Source: Yponomeuta sedellus
Taxonomy: Eukaryota; Arthropoda; Insecta; Lepidoptera; Yponomeutidae
Assembly: GCA_934045075.1 (NCBI GenBank)
Contig: OW203731.1
Location: 13,525,062-13,589,061 of the forward strand
DNA length: 64,000 bases
Direction of reading: 5' to 3'
This document shows, piece by piece, positions 25,690 through 38,005 of this stretch; the first letter of the stretch is position 1; the number at the start of each line of letters is the position of its first letter. The translations under genes were made by a program, and so were the position numbers. The notes beneath the pieces were generated by a model that was not told the origin of the DNA, did no database searches, and saw only the letters and a program-made list of their open reading frames with translations.

Positions 25690-26378
25690 AGCTGGAGATC
25701 AAGAAGTAAGCTAACAAGTAGGTCGCAGCTATGAATACCAATCTCTTATCGGAAATAGGCTTTATTATCGATCAAAGGTGATTCAGTATGATAATAGCGA
25801 TTGCTAATATATCACGATCCATGCATTAGACACTCCGACCTCCGTTTACCGCGGAGTCAGCCTGAGGAAAGCGACCATTGTGATCGGTGAAACGCATTTT
25901 CCCTAACCGTGGGACCAATTAGGTGTCTGACTGCTTGTTTTCGTGAAGTATCGATGCAATTCTGTCCTAGTTTTAAACCTCGACTTCGGAAAACAAGGCA
26001 AGTGTGACGCTCATGTCTGTTGCAAACAGATGGGGTATAATTGTTCCGTTATGGTTACATCAAAACCCACCAAATCTGACCGGTGCCTTTTACCATTAAA
26101 ATATTTAGACATTTTTATAAAACTAATTCTATTGGATTAAAAAGTAATTCAAAATATTATTGGATTGTAATCGGATGAACTTTTTTATCGCTTTTAGTAC
26201 CAAAACTAATTGTCCTTTAAATTGCATTTTACTAGATATTCCATCATTACATATGTCAATCAGAACACAATCGAAACGATATTAAAATGTGTAATTGAAA
26301 TGAAATATACTAAATTAGTCAAAATTTCTATTTTTTATTTAAATATTTAGTACTCAAACTGTAAATTCTCCTAGATTG
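25690..26378. other. noncoding stretch
   Basis: AT-rich; nothing recognised. Confidence 0.5.
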
Positions 26379-26562
26379 ATCTCTGTTGCGAAGCGCTCGC
26401 GCATGCCTACCATGCGAGAGGTCCCAGGTTCGAAGCCCGGCTGGACACAAAAAAACCCCGGGTTTTGGATTTTTACATATTTGTGATGTCGTGGTTTCTG
26501 GTTCCCACGACACAGGATATCCTAGTGTGGGGCCAGAAGCAATGTATGTGGCTTATAATGCT
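26379..26562 (+). mobile_element. tRNA-derived SINE (family B)
   Basis: Head with box B GGTTCGAAGCCC, and body TTTGTGATGTCGTGG / CACGACACAGGATATCCTAG / GGGGCCAGAAGCAATGTATG, matching 2724-2935. Overlapping open frames on both strands are by-products of the repeat. Confidence 0.85.
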
Positions 26563-26649
26563 ATAAATTTAATTTTTATAGACAAAGTGGGTAGGTACTC
26601 GGGGCTGCAAGTGACGCAAATTACTTCAGCCAGATGTCGCTGCCTGTAC

Positions 26650-26815
26650 GTAATACAGAGAATGTTGTAAAGAGGTTCAAAATTTCACTGATGCCGGTGA
26701 GTCACCCGTTGGCTCAGTTGGAAAGAGCGCTGGCACGGATATCCAGAGGTCGCGGGTTCGAATCCCGGCATGGGTAATTTTTTTATCCTCTAAATAGGTT
26801 TTTATGACAATTAAA
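26650..26815 (+). mobile_element. tRNA-headed foldback SINE (family A)
   Basis: GTAATACAGAGAAT start, then AAGAGGTT...ATTTCACTGATGCCGG, box A GGCTCAGTTGG, box B GGTTCGAATCCCGGCATGGG and TCCTCTAAATAGG. The 5' flank is a degenerate inverted copy of the 3' flank. Confidence 0.85.
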
Positions 26816-28500
26816 ATTGTGTTGTCAATACGCTTAGAGTAATTCATATTTATTTCTTTCTCCGTCCTCATCTCTGTCCCGTTGACGGCAATATTTCAAT
26901 GGACTAATTTTAAGCTGTGATGTTTTTTTATCGAAAGCTAATTTAATCGGCACGTTCATAAGTAAGGTGGACCTGATAGTAGCGCGCTGGTAGAAATCTC
27001 GCCTCACATCTGAGAGGTACTGAACATCGCTGAACATGCGGGTATTTACAAAACGGGCTCGCACATCAAGCAAAAATCGCGTGAATAATGTCTATTCCAG
27101 AAACTCTCCCGAAGTCAGAAACAAATAAAATAGGGCAGGCTCAGCGCACACGGCACTTCTCAAATTGAATATTAGATTGGAATTACGCACTCCGTCGATT
27201 TTCTCCACCGCCTTTTGTTGCGGCCGGTGGTACATAAGGCGCACGCGCATACAAACATGGCAATAAGAATTTTAAATTAGCATTCTTTTTCTTTTCGAAG
27301 CCACCCCAGCGCACCCCAGTGCCACCATCTTAATAACGTGGTGAATTGAGTTGTACCGCCACCCTTTTCGGGGGAGGCGCGGTTGCAGCGGCACACCTCA
27401 CGCAGAAGCCTTTTTTGTAATTGAATTTAGATATTCTCTTCCCGGATATGAAGGCGGGGAATGTAGCCTGATATGCACTGCAGAAGCTTAACTTACTTGC
27501 TCTTCTTTGTAGCTTATCGATGGCAAACTTTGTAGTACCTATAGTAGTAAAAGGATTTGCTGATCAGTGTGAGGAGCTCGCTGATTGTAATTAATTTCTT
27601 CCATAATAGTACTTTTTTATGTTAAAAAATACACATTTAAATAAATGAAGCAAAATTGCCCACTTTCATCCACAGCTTCAAAAATTAAGGAGGGTATGCA
27701 CCACATGTAGGTACCTATCCGTTTATATCACTCATTTAGCGTATCATACATAATATACTTAATGTAGGAAACGAAATTCTTACTGAAGAAATAGGTACGT
27801 AATTGTATTTTTAGTCAGTTTATTTTTTTTTGTACTGAAAAAACGTAAACACGTAACCACAGACTATTTATTTCGGGAGTGTATTACAGGTTTCACGTTT
27901 TTTAATAAATAAGAACGTGGGTATACCCGCGATCATGGTGCATGCAACGATGCCGAAATGTCGGGAACTCAAATAAATGAACAATATATGAGTTGAACAG
28001 AATTTTTGAAAAGTTTTCAAGAATAGAATAGAACAAGAATAGAAGAATTTCTAGTGTAAAAAATATAGCTTCACCTAAAGTCCTCCTATCCCACAGTTTA
28101 GCCGGTCAGACGATATTTGTAAGTGCGTATGTTTGCTTTATGCTGAGATAATATTCTGGTGTGTCCGTAAGTTAACGTATTACAGATACGCACGTGTATA
28201 TTTGGAGCTTTTCGGCAATACATTCTCAAATCGTATCCGTAATGTGGTCAAACATTATTATGGTTAAATTTTAATTTAATATTTTACCTACCTTAATTAA
28301 TTTTTAGCCTGAATTTCCGAATACTTTTCGTACATTTTCGTGAAATACAAGAATTTAGACTAAAGCGGTTGAAGTATTTAAGTCAACCAATTTAAGCACA
28401 TTTTTTTATACTCCGAGAGATATATTTCAAATTGCCTTAAATTGAGCTTAAATTCCTAGACTAGGTAATTTTCAGACAAATATAATACCTTGAGAGTCCG
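26816..28500. other. noncoding stretch
   Basis: A GC-balanced block at about 27165-27430 is a candidate regulatory element. GCCGAAATGTCGGGAACTC at 27950 resembles the MITE arm at 61500. The remainder is AT-rich. Confidence 0.45.
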
Positions 28501-28504
28501 ATAC

Positions 28505-28690
28505 CCCTGAAGGTATTTTGCCGAGAAATCGCCTCAACGCTGGCGAAGGTGGGATGATCTCGAGAAGTTCTTGCCGGAGTGGTCCGAGGTCAAAATCCAA
28601 AATCTTGGTCTAAAAGGGAGAAGGCTTTCGCCCTACAGTGGGACACTCATGTTATGGAGGCTTCAAAAAATACCTCCATGTTCGCGGCTG
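28505..28690 (+). pseudogene. tail of a non-LTR retrotransposon reverse-transcriptase ORF
   Basis: The translation reads RWDDLEKFLPEWSEV and, after a frame change, EKAFALQWDT, the pattern of the C-terminal end of lepidopteran LINE reverse transcriptases. It is followed by the CCCTACAGTGGGAC 3' end. Frameshifted and truncated. Confidence 0.6.
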
Positions 28691-28699
28691 GTAGTGTGG

Positions 28700-30775
28700 A
28701 AACCTACGAACGAATACTTAAAGAAAGTTATTGAAAATCTATTTGTATGTCGATCACCCAACATAAACTGTAATATTGTGTACGCATAAGACAAATACTT
28801 GTTTAAAAATGTTCTTTACGTAACCGTGCTATACCAAAATGCAAGCGTTCCGAGGTTCGCTCGGAACACCATAAACACGCACTTCTTCTCAACATAATCT
28901 ATTAACTGTGACAATTTTGACGTCCATCAAGTAAAGATTTAGTTTTTATAGTGTTTTTTTTATATGTTGAACTTGAAATTCGTCTAATTTCGTCCACCGC
29001 TGCACATGAGATTCACTCTAGTCTTGCCACTTCTTCCTCGGTCCACGGGCATTCTCATCCAACCACCACTGGCTTTGCCTCGCCACCTCAGTCCAGCTAG
29101 CTGGTTCCTATTTCGTATTCTCCAATCGAGAACTGGCAATAAACTCTAAGCTATCTTCTCGGCTGTAGACCTAGCTTTTGCCCTACATTCCTCACGATTC
29201 GATATTTAAATTTCCCAAAACTGCGCCAGCCGATCAAGGTTTCCGTGCTGAATATGGTTATTTTAACTCAGATGAACCTTCCGAGAAGTGGATCGGCAAT
29301 GTGATGATACTCGCGTGTAATTACAGCGGGCTATTAACATCGTCCGTGTACAAACATGGCGGCTGATTGTGGGGCTCGCTTTTAATTGCGCACGCGCATC
29401 CCGTCGGAGGGGCTGTCGGGAACCGCATGTAGCGATGACGGTTACAACAACGGGCATATTTAGGAGGATTGTCGGTGGTAATCACCAGTGTAAGCTATAT
29501 TTTATGTCATCAAGTAGTTGAACTCTACAATGATGTGACAAGCATTTATTGATTACGTACAGGAAATATTACCAATTGTTATGTTTACAATCTGCAGGAT
29601 CATCATATTCATCACTATATTTAAATAATAATAGAACTGCCAACTGTAAATCGGACAGTTCCGTTGTGTGAGGGTTACGTATAAATATCAAATTACGTAA
29701 CAAAAATGTGTTTTCTTTTATTCAGTTCAGGGGCTATAATGTGACTCAAACTTGACCGGTTTGACATTTGCACAGTGTACATATTATTGTTTGTTTTTAA
29801 TATAGAGCAAAAAATTTAATAAAAATAAATTTAATATATTTGATTATACAAGTACATTAACGAGTTCACGTACATTATGATGAGATCGTAATAAATATGA
29901 TATGTTCAAACATGCAATGGATGCGAGAACTCCGAATTGGTTCACTTTCCATTACTTACATACCTTCTTGTTGACCAATCCGCTTAAAAAAATATGTAAT
30001 GCATTCATAGATCAGACAGACATTGTGAGGGTAATAATAGGGTCCCGTTGGCATTTTTCGATTACGGAAGCCTAAAGACAGTATCACTTCATACTGTAAT
30101 TTTCATTTCATAGTACTTTATGCTGTCTGTAACTTGTACTTAAGTTTTTTACAAATTTTCTTGAAGAATATATGTCATAAACATGCGTCACTCATGACTG
30201 TTAATACATAAAATGGCCACCGCAACACAGGTTTGACCTAGCGTGGTGACCACTGTGTACCTACTATTTATCGGCTTGTAACCATTTTTATTTTTATTTA
30301 ATAAAGAACTTTTGGCTTAGTAAAAAGTATTTTACTTTACGTCAACAAATTGACTAACTTTCATATCAAGTGGTAGCTAAAATGAAGTAGGGATTTTGCG
30401 AAACGAAAAGCGCTATCTTTTTGGTTATACCTACTACGTTTCGTTCACATTGTTTTGATTCGACATCGTTTTGGTTCGCGACAGCCCCTCAAAGCAAAGC
30501 GGGGATCCGAACCACATTACAGCAAGGGAAATCGTGAGTCTAATCACTTATTGATTACTGGATCGATTTATAAATAATTATAAGGTCACTTAAATCCATC
30601 GAAGCTACATATGATATATCTATAGTCCGCGCGCGGGATCCTTCTAGGTCACCAGTCGGGGTAAATAATACTGACCTCTGACCTTGACCTCTGGTAATTC
30701 GCTCAGCGGCTACCAAAAAAAGTGTAAAATTCAGTCTTATAAAATATATGTTTCTTTTTAAATATTTTTTATTAC
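28700..30775. other. noncoding stretch
   Basis: A complex block at about 29180-29480 may be regulatory; the rest is AT-rich with nothing recognised. Confidence 0.45.
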
Positions 30776-30779
30776 TGAA

Positions 30780-30985
30780 ATCGTTCTGCCTCGTTGGTCT
30801 AGCGGTTTCACGTCTAATTACCATGCCGGAGGTCATGGGTTCAATTTCCACGTGGGCTATGGCGAATTGCGACACATGTCGCAATCTGAGTGTATTTTCG
30901 TATTTGTTTGTCCTCGGTTTCATAGCAGAGGGTATCCTGGATTGGGACCAGGACTAGTGATTGTGTTGTGTGGAAGTTACTTATT
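30780..30985 (+). mobile_element. tRNA-headed SINE, divergent (family B-like)
   Basis: Box A TGGTCTAGCGG and box B-like GGTTCAATTTCC, a body with GAGGGTATCCTGGATTGGGACCAGGA, and an end phrase similar to 22441-22470. Confidence 0.65.
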
Positions 30986-31169
30986 CATCAATTATATTTT
31001 TTTTACAACTTCTTGGACTGGTGAACTTATTTGTTTAATTTTTTTTGTTGTATTTTTTCGCTTTGTTTTGTAGCGGCATTATCTTATAGATCATTCTTAA
31101 AGCTATTAGTTTGAAAAAATTGATATTCTTACTGTGTAGGACAATTATTTTTAATCGGCTGCGACGTTA

Positions 31170-31412
31170 GTAGGTATTATCGTTATCAACCCTTGTATGT
31201 CACCACTGATGGGGCCCGGGTCGCTTCCTGCATCGCAGGAAGGTTAGGCCATACTCCATCACGGGGGCAAAGGCCGGGTTGGTGGAGGATTGAAAGACAG
31301 TGGCGGGCCTTACTGTCAGAAGTTATCAATCCACCCATAAGACCTCTGACTTGGCTTAACGACTGCCATTACATGACAGCTGGCACTAACGGCTTAGCGT
31401 GCCTTGCGTGAC
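31170..31412 (-). mobile_element. 5S-derived SINE, truncated copy
   Basis: Reverse complement of the body of the 16216-16591 element (GGCAGTCGTTAAGCCA, GCCCGCCACTGTC, GGTTGATA end). The 5S-like head is missing. Confidence 0.8.
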
Positions 31413-34400
31413 TTTAGTATTGTACTTACTAGATTCGCAGATTTCATAAAATTAAGGACAACTGTAACACAAAAGTTGTTATTAAACACCTACTCATATT
31501 ATACCGACTTATAAAACAACTAACTTTGTATTTTCGTCATATACTGAATTTGGTGTGAGTTAATATTTGCTGATTTCTTAGGTTACATACACTTGTAAAC
31601 AAAAATAACCCAAAATGGAACCCACCTTTTGAGAACTGCCAAGTCGTTTTACCGCCATTCAAATTCGACTGTCAAAGGCTGAGTTCCCACAGTGGAAACA
31701 GTCACCCCATTCCCATCACTAAATGACATTAAATAATAGTTAAAGTAAGCTAATTTCACAGTGACCAATGTTCCTCGCCCCCCTCCCGCCAAATCTCAGA
31801 GTCATTACGAAGAAGTCGACACATTAGAGTGGGTAATGTTAGCAACACCAGAAAACGTAGCTTTTCATTCGATAACCGCACTTAAGTCGTGCCCTATAAG
31901 AGCTGCGAAGACGTACCAAGTGATGCCTTACGCTCGACAGAAACTGCGTCTTAATGCTCTCCCGGTACGTAATTGTTCCGACATTACGATTCGTCGCCGA
32001 TAATAATTATCCGTCTACGCTACGGCGACATTAGCATCGAGGGTTCCGTTTTTAAATTACACAGTTTTTATTTCAAAGACGTTTGACATTCGTGCTCCGT
32101 TTCATTTCAGAGGCCGGGACAAGGTCCGTCGAAAGCTACCTCGTGCTAATGGATAAAGAGTTTGGAACTATCCACGGGTCCATTAGATATTACCAGCTTA
32201 AGGAAAATACAACAATCATTCAAATTAACACTAATGACACATTTCTCGTGAGCGATGGCTGGCAGCGTCACGCTCTCTGCTGAGAAATATAATAAGATTA
32301 AAACTAATTCGAGGTCTTCCAAATTATAGAGGTAAACTGCGGCGGATGTCGCCGAGGAAGACGCCAGCAGTCGGCGCCGGCGCACCCAAAACCGCACGTC
32401 ATTGTTTTTTGTAGTCCTCCGCGAGCCGGACGCCGCCGCCACTAATTAATTATTTCACATGTATCGATCATTAATTACGACCCGGCCGACCGATAGTTGG
32501 GTTATCTTTTTAATGACGAGCAGCAATTTGTCGAACGTAATTATCTCACAAATCACACGCACAAAAAGGGGTACACCATAATGATTTAAACTTTAACACG
32601 ACCAAAGATTATCCCACGGAGCCATTAACAGCAGAAAGCATCGGGATCGAATCAATCTTAATCTCGTACATAAACGTAATCCAGATTTATTTATGACGGA
32701 GCAAAGAGCGTGTGCTATTATGCCCGTCCGCGGCAATTTGGCTCGGAAATTGTCTTAATCGGCCGCTCAAGGGACTATTTATGTATAATTATTTCCAAAT
32801 TCGACGCTGCGTTTGATACCTTTCCGCTCTCTTTGTGGTGGTTCGACAAAAAAGTCATCTGTTGCAACAATTAGCGTTCCGAAAAAATAGAAATAAGTAT
32901 AGAAGGGTCCGCTGTAATTACAGCCGCAAATTTACGGTTCCGATGAGGAGCCGGCGCCTGAGCAGTTGCCTGTCGGCTTCACGCGATGTCTGCCCTCTAG
33001 CAGTCTATCTGCTTGTCTAGGGTCACATATAGGTCATCCAGGACCTTCTCGGGTCCTTTCTCTAACAAGAAACGCTTGTTAATCTACCATTTATAACCAA
33101 ATCGACGGTCAAGAGAATAGAAAACGTCGATGGTTGAACAAACAAGAAATCGAGTGAACTTATAAATCATTGGTTCAAAGCTCTCCTCACAATAGTGTCA
33201 GTCGGCTTTGATCACAATTAGCTATGAAAGTAAATAAATCATGAAACGAGACACTATCGCTTTAGGAACGATCTTGATTATTAGATTGCTTTGTTTACTT
33301 TGAACATTCTATCTCTTCAAATCCTTTTGTTACATACAGCTCGTTTTCTAACTCCAAGTCGTCTTAACGTTTTTTGTTCTCCTTAATTAAATAATTTGTA
33401 ATCTAATGAGAAGAGAAAGCGGGGTTGCGATTCATTAATCAGCGTACGAGATTCGGGTTTCACCCAGAAGTAATTACCGATGTGTGTACATTACTGAGTA
33501 AGTTCGCAAATTTGCCTTGTCATCGGAATCTTCTTGTGAAATGAGAATCGTATGTAATTACGCGCTTTCTCTTTACCATATTTTGATTTCTTCATAGAAA
33601 TCACAATCGTTACAACTTACAATCGAGGCTTTTTACTTATTTGCCAGATTAAGTTGCTCGTAACGGTGTCTGTATGGGGGAAGAATTATTGATTTCCGAT
33701 GTAAATACACGTCAAGATATTATTGAGTTATTACACGTATTAGGTGCCTTAAGTGCTACGGAACAATTCATAATTCATTCCGAAATGTATTCAAATTGGC
33801 CAGCAAGAGATGGCTGCAGGAAAGAACCACCATCAGCCAGTGAATCCAATCAGCGTATTGACGGGTTCAGAGATTCCAATGATTTCTGAGTCCTCAAATT
33901 CCAACTGCACGTGATCGCCGTTCCTATTGGTTTCTTGTGTAGATAGTAAAGTCTAACGATCCACTTAGAGAGAAATCGATTGTGAATCTTATGGGATCCG
34001 TGTAGCAACCTGCGCCCGCGCCCTCTAGCAGCGGCCTAGCCATGTCGGACATGGCTATTACTGTAACGCGTTCTCCACCAGGAGGCGCTGCAAAAAGAGC
34101 CATTCCCAGCATCCAAGTTCACCGTCATTACCATTAATGAAGGCTTAAAGTTAAACCCTAACGGTGGACATTGTTGGAGGCGATCCTTACCCATGTAGTA
34201 GCGCGCTCGCCGGCCCGTTCCCACGTCTAACGAGACTACCTCCATTACGTGCAACATTTTACATACACCTCCTCTTATTATTAAGTAAATCGTCCTCTCC
34301 AACTTCGCTCAATTTTATTCCATTAATCGCTTTCTGACATTTTCGGTACGGCGCAGGACACAGACGGCTTAATGCTCAACTTATTTATAGGTAGTGTAAT

Positions 34401-34976
34401 TCCTCGTGCTGACTTAGTAGAAGGCTGCGTTTAATGCCCTTTTACGATGTTTTCGTGAAGAAAGCCGACTGAGGGTACCTAATTATTTAGCCAGTGTTCT
34501 GCGGTTTTGTCTGGCGGAGCGGGCGGCGGTTTAATGAGGGCCTGCGTAATAACGGGCGATTATTAATATGAGTGTAGTTTACCGCGGGATTGCCGAACTC
34601 GGCCTCGCGGCTCGTTACGAGTGCTGTTTGCTTTGCACTTCGCCTCTGCGACTTCTTCACACTTTTGCACTGTCCCGGTTCCTGACCTGGGCTGCTGCGT
34701 CTCTTGTTTATAATGCGCGCTGCAGTGATTTGTTTTTCTTTGTGGAAATACCGGGTATGCTTATATCGGGTTTCAATTTACTAACGACATTCTCGACACC
34801 TTCGTATTCTATGATTTTGTCACTTTTTTCGCAATAGAACCGTACCGAAAAATTACTAATATTATTCGCGATTTCATAGTTTCCTTTGTAGTAATTCTTT
34901 TAGACGAGCAGAACTCCAATTTTTGGATGTAGTCTAAGGGGATTTTGAGAGGGAACGTAAGGGCGTCTAAGGGGAC
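31413..34976. other. long repeat-free stretch with candidate regulatory blocks
   Basis: No transposons seen over about 3.5 kb. Complex, moderately GC-rich segments lie at 31770-32030, 32080-32790, 33990-34320 and 34490-34760. Open frames here (31761-32003, 32083-32283, 34036-34302, 34568-34837) have no recognisable domain. Confidence 0.45.
32080..32790. promoter_or_regulatory. candidate conserved noncoding or enhancer block
   Basis: Repeat-free sequence with CTAATTAATTA and CATTAATTAC around 32440-32475 and further ATTA and TTTATTTATG/TTTATGTATA cores to 32790, mixed with GC-rich segments. Composition-based inference only. Confidence 0.25.
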
Positions 34977-35172
34977 GTAATACAGAGAATATTGTAAAGA
35001 GGTTCGAAATTTCACTGATGCCGGTAAGTCGCCCATTAGCTCAGTTGGGAGAGCGCTGGCACAGTTAGCCAGAGGTCGCGAGCTCGAGTCCCGGCATGGG
35101 TGGAATTTTTAGCCTCTTAATAGGTTTTTAAAATTGTCCTTAGAACGGGTTAGTGCATTAAAAAGAATATAT
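34977..35172 (+). mobile_element. tRNA-headed foldback SINE (family A), full length
   Basis: GTAATACAGAGAAT start, inverted flank, box A TAGCTCAGTTGG, degenerate box B (GCTCGAGTCCCGGCATGGG), TAGCCTCTTAATAGG, and the tail GGGTTAGTGCATTAAAAA. Confidence 0.88.
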
Positions 35173-35359
35173 ATTAATGACAATTTGTTTATTCCATTCA
35201 CTTGGAGACCCTCAGCAGTCGAACTCATTCTTGACCGGTTCCTATTTATTAGTTGTTATTATGTAGGGAGTTATCTTAAATAACATTAAATGAGGAAACA
35301 CTCCAAAGCTGTGGTGGTCTATAAATACCTACGTCATTTAATGCAGTAGCAAGCCATAG

Positions 35360-35795
35360 GTACTCTCTCTCTCTCTCCTCTCTCTCTTTCTCTGAGAGAA
35401 GGCCAGTGCCCTACAGTGGGACGTATATAGGCAAAAAAAAATATCTCTCCCTCTCTCTCTCTCTCTTTCTCTCTGAGAGAAGGCCAGTGCCCTACAGTAG
35501 GACGTATATAGGAAAAAAAATATCTCTATCTTTCTCTGAGAGAAGGCCAGTGTCCTACAGTTGGACGTATAGTAGAGGCAAAAAAAAACTCTCTCTCTGT
35601 CTGAGAGAAGGCCAGTGCCCTACAGTGGGACGTATAGAGGCAAAAAAATCTCTCTCTCTCTCTTTCTCTCTGAGAGAAGGCCAGTGCCCTACAGAGTAGG
35701 ACTTATATAGGCAAAAAAAATCTCCCTCTCGCTCTCTCTCTTTCTCTGTGCCCTGCAGTGGGACGTAGGTATATAGGCAAAAAAAAATATCACGC
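35360..35795. repeat. minisatellite built from a retrotransposon 3' end, about six units
   Basis: Units of about 55-70 bp each consist of a (CT)n/CTTTCTCT tract, CTGAGAGAAGGCCAGTGCCC, TACAGTGGGACGTATATAGG and an A-run. The non-CT part is a common retrotransposon end also seen singly at 22672 and 28640. The length of the CT and A runs varies between units. Confidence 0.9.
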
Positions 35796-35803
35796 GTGGT
35801 AAT

Positions 35804-35993
35804 GAGCATTTTCTGCACAAGTTCACAATGCAAATCATAGATGGCGCTTACAGGCGTGGCCATAGAGGAACCGGAATAAGGCTCTCAAAATTTACCTGCG
35901 CTAAGCAAAATTTTACAGACGTGTCACTGTTCTTGTATGTGCACGCCTTTAAGCGCCATCTGTGATTTTTTTTGGGAATTTGTGCTGAAACGG
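35804..35993. mobile_element. MITE (family H), copy 1
   Basis: Imperfect terminal inverted repeats containing ATAGATGGCGCTTACAGGCG and its inverted partner near 35941-35962. Aligns along its length with 60924-61108. No coding capacity. Confidence 0.85.
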
Positions 35994-36080
35994 TTAAGTG
36001 CATAGGTACCTGTACCCTGCAGTTTTACGTAGATTGTTTAGATATTTTTTTAAACTGATCATCTTCGCTTCGATGATAAA

Positions 36081-36170
36081 TCGAAGGTGATCTGTCAGGA
36101 TCCTGGCAGGTGCCAGTCCCTGGTTTCTGCCTACCCCTCTGGGATACAGGCGTGAGGTTATGTATGTAAT
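36081..36170 (+). mobile_element. non-LTR retrotransposon tail (family G)
   Basis: GAAGGTGATCTGTCAGGATC, then TCTGGGATACAGGCGTGA and a T-rich end, as in 53583-53850. Confidence 0.7.
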
Positions 36171-36239
36171 TTTTTTTTTATTGTAGAACCCTCGCTATTC
36201 CCGCCCACTAGCACTCTGCCGTTTTTTTTTTCTATTAAC

Positions 36240-36780
36240 GGATGTTTTCTTTAACTCTCCTCCACGGCTGCCATTTTGAAGTGTCGCTTAAGCCTCTCAA
36301 TTAAATGGCCGACGATGTCATAATACCTACCTACTCGTACCATTCTCCGCCTCCGACCAGACGCTGATTAACTCTCTCTCAAAATCAACAAGTTGGATTA
36401 CTGTTGGGTGATCATGCACATCGCTGATCTTTACGGACAGCATTCATAGTTCCGATCAATACCTAACATTGTGGGAGGCTCATTAATGAATTGAAAACCG
36501 CTTCCACATTGTGGCGCTCATAGTTCCTATTGTAGAGCCTAGCCCGAATGCGGGTGCTGATGCTTGTGTGCGTAATCTCCATGTAAAACTGCATTACGCT
36601 AACGCGTCCGGTTCCTCTGTGTTGGTGCACACACACGTAGCCAATTATTTCCGCCGTAGTTTTCTCACGCTTACGCACACACTGGCGCGATCGCGTAATT
36701 TGCACTCGAACCTGCGTCGTCCGTGTGTGTGGGTTTATCGGAAATTAGTTCTACTGCATGCATCAGGGTATTATATTAGA
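36240..36780. promoter_or_regulatory. candidate regulatory block
   Basis: Repeat-free complex sequence between mobile elements. Overlapping frames on both strands at 36463-36786 look like non-coding openness. Low confidence, composition only. Confidence 0.2.
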
Positions 36781-36870
36781 GATTGACAATACTACTGATT
36801 GTTGCGATGAGAACCCGCCACGTGGGCCCGATAGGCTAGGAGCCCGCATGTCGAAGTCGGCTAGAATCTA

Positions 36871-37111
36871 GTAGGTATAGTCTGTTAGCTTTTAGAATAT
36901 ACCTCGGCTACATCGGATAGAATCGGATATATATCGTGTAATAGAAATATCCGAACTAATATGACAAATAATTTTGAAATCGGAACTAATGTGACACTTG
37001 ATTTCGAAATCAGAACTCGATCATTATTACGAAAACCGGCGAAAATTGGCGAAAACCGAAGCCTACTCTAGAGCCCCAGGAATATTCTAAAAGCTAACAG
37101 ACTATTCCTAC
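36871..37111. mobile_element. MITE with 30-bp terminal inverted repeats (family K)
   Basis: Left end 36871-36900 and right end 37082-37111 are reverse complements with a single mismatch; the core is ATAGTCTGTTAGCTTTTAGA. The 241-bp element has no coding capacity. Confidence 0.88.
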
Positions 37112-37119
37112 ATACATGT

Positions 37120-37690
37120 TTTTATTTGGCTTAAATACCTACGTCCTACTGCAGCGTGAAGGGTGTCTCTCAGAAAGAGAGAGTATGTGCTTAAGATCTC
37201 GCTTTCCCGCCGAGGATTAGCTATTTCCAAGCGCTGAAGTTGTTGAACACCTCCGCCAGTCGGAGCGGTGGTAGCGGAGCGGTGTAGAACGCCGGCTTCT
37301 CAATCGGGAGGTCGTGGGTTCGAACCCATTGGCATGTACCAATGACTTTGTTTTCTAAGTTTTTGTGTTTGTTCACAAATGTACTAAGTTTATGTACATT
37401 TGTGAAATTATAGTAGCAATACTACTCGCTGACTGTGAAGGAAAACATCGTAAGGAAACCCTAGTGTCTGAGTTGTTAGCGTAGGTACCTCAGCGCTTGC
37501 TACGTACAATGGCCCAACTATGAGGCTAAGTGCGGAAATCTCAGGAACTAACCTCCGCCAGTCAGGCTTCCTCACGATGTTTTCCTTCGAAAAAAAAGGT
37601 CATTGTACATGCCGGGATTCGAACCCACGCCCTCCCGATGGAGAAGCCGGTTTTCTACCGCACCGCTGCCACCATTCTCGTAAGACACTC
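37120..37690 (-). mobile_element. older family D SINE, minus strand, split by a younger SINE
   Basis: Left part 37120-37261 and right part 37551-37690 together read as one minus-strand family D copy. The right part has box B GGTTCGAATCCCGGCATGTA and the tRNA-like head to 37680. Confidence 0.8.
37262..37550 (+). mobile_element. tRNA-derived SINE (family D) nested in an older copy, 13-bp target-site duplication
   Basis: ACCTCCGCCAGTC occurs at 37249-37261 and again at 37551-37563, flanking the insertion exactly. Box A TAGCGGAGCGG, box B GGTTCGAACCC and the same body as 25416-25677. Confidence 0.92.
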
Positions 37691-37924
37691 AGATTTTTTC
37701 ATGTATTTAATTTTTAGTTTTGTGAGTTACTTAAACAAAAAAAAAGATGAAAATTAATTATTGAGGTCATTTTTTTATGGCCCTATTACACAGATCTCGT
37801 TAGCCCTATACTAAGTACAACTAAATGACTTGTGTTATAGGTGCTAACTCGACGATAGATTTAATACAATAAATACATATATAACATCCAAGACCCGAGA
37901 CAAACTAGAAAAGTTCGTTTCTTA

Positions 37925-38003
37925 GTTTGACCCGGCCGGGGATCGAACCCGAGACCTTCGGTTTTACAGTCAGGGTGTCACACCGCTGCGCCACCGAGAA
38001 AAA
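37925..38003 (-). mobile_element. tRNA-like SINE head fragment
   Basis: The minus strand shows box A TGGCGCAGCGG and box B GGTTCGATCCCCGGCC. The acceptor-stem halves do not pair well and it lies in repeat-rich DNA, so a SINE head is more likely than a working tRNA gene. Confidence 0.6.
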
Positions 38004-38005
38004 TG

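Noticed and set aside
35406..35863. Open frames with Ser/Leu/Arg-rich repeats
   Set aside because: Products of the CT-rich minisatellite on both strands.
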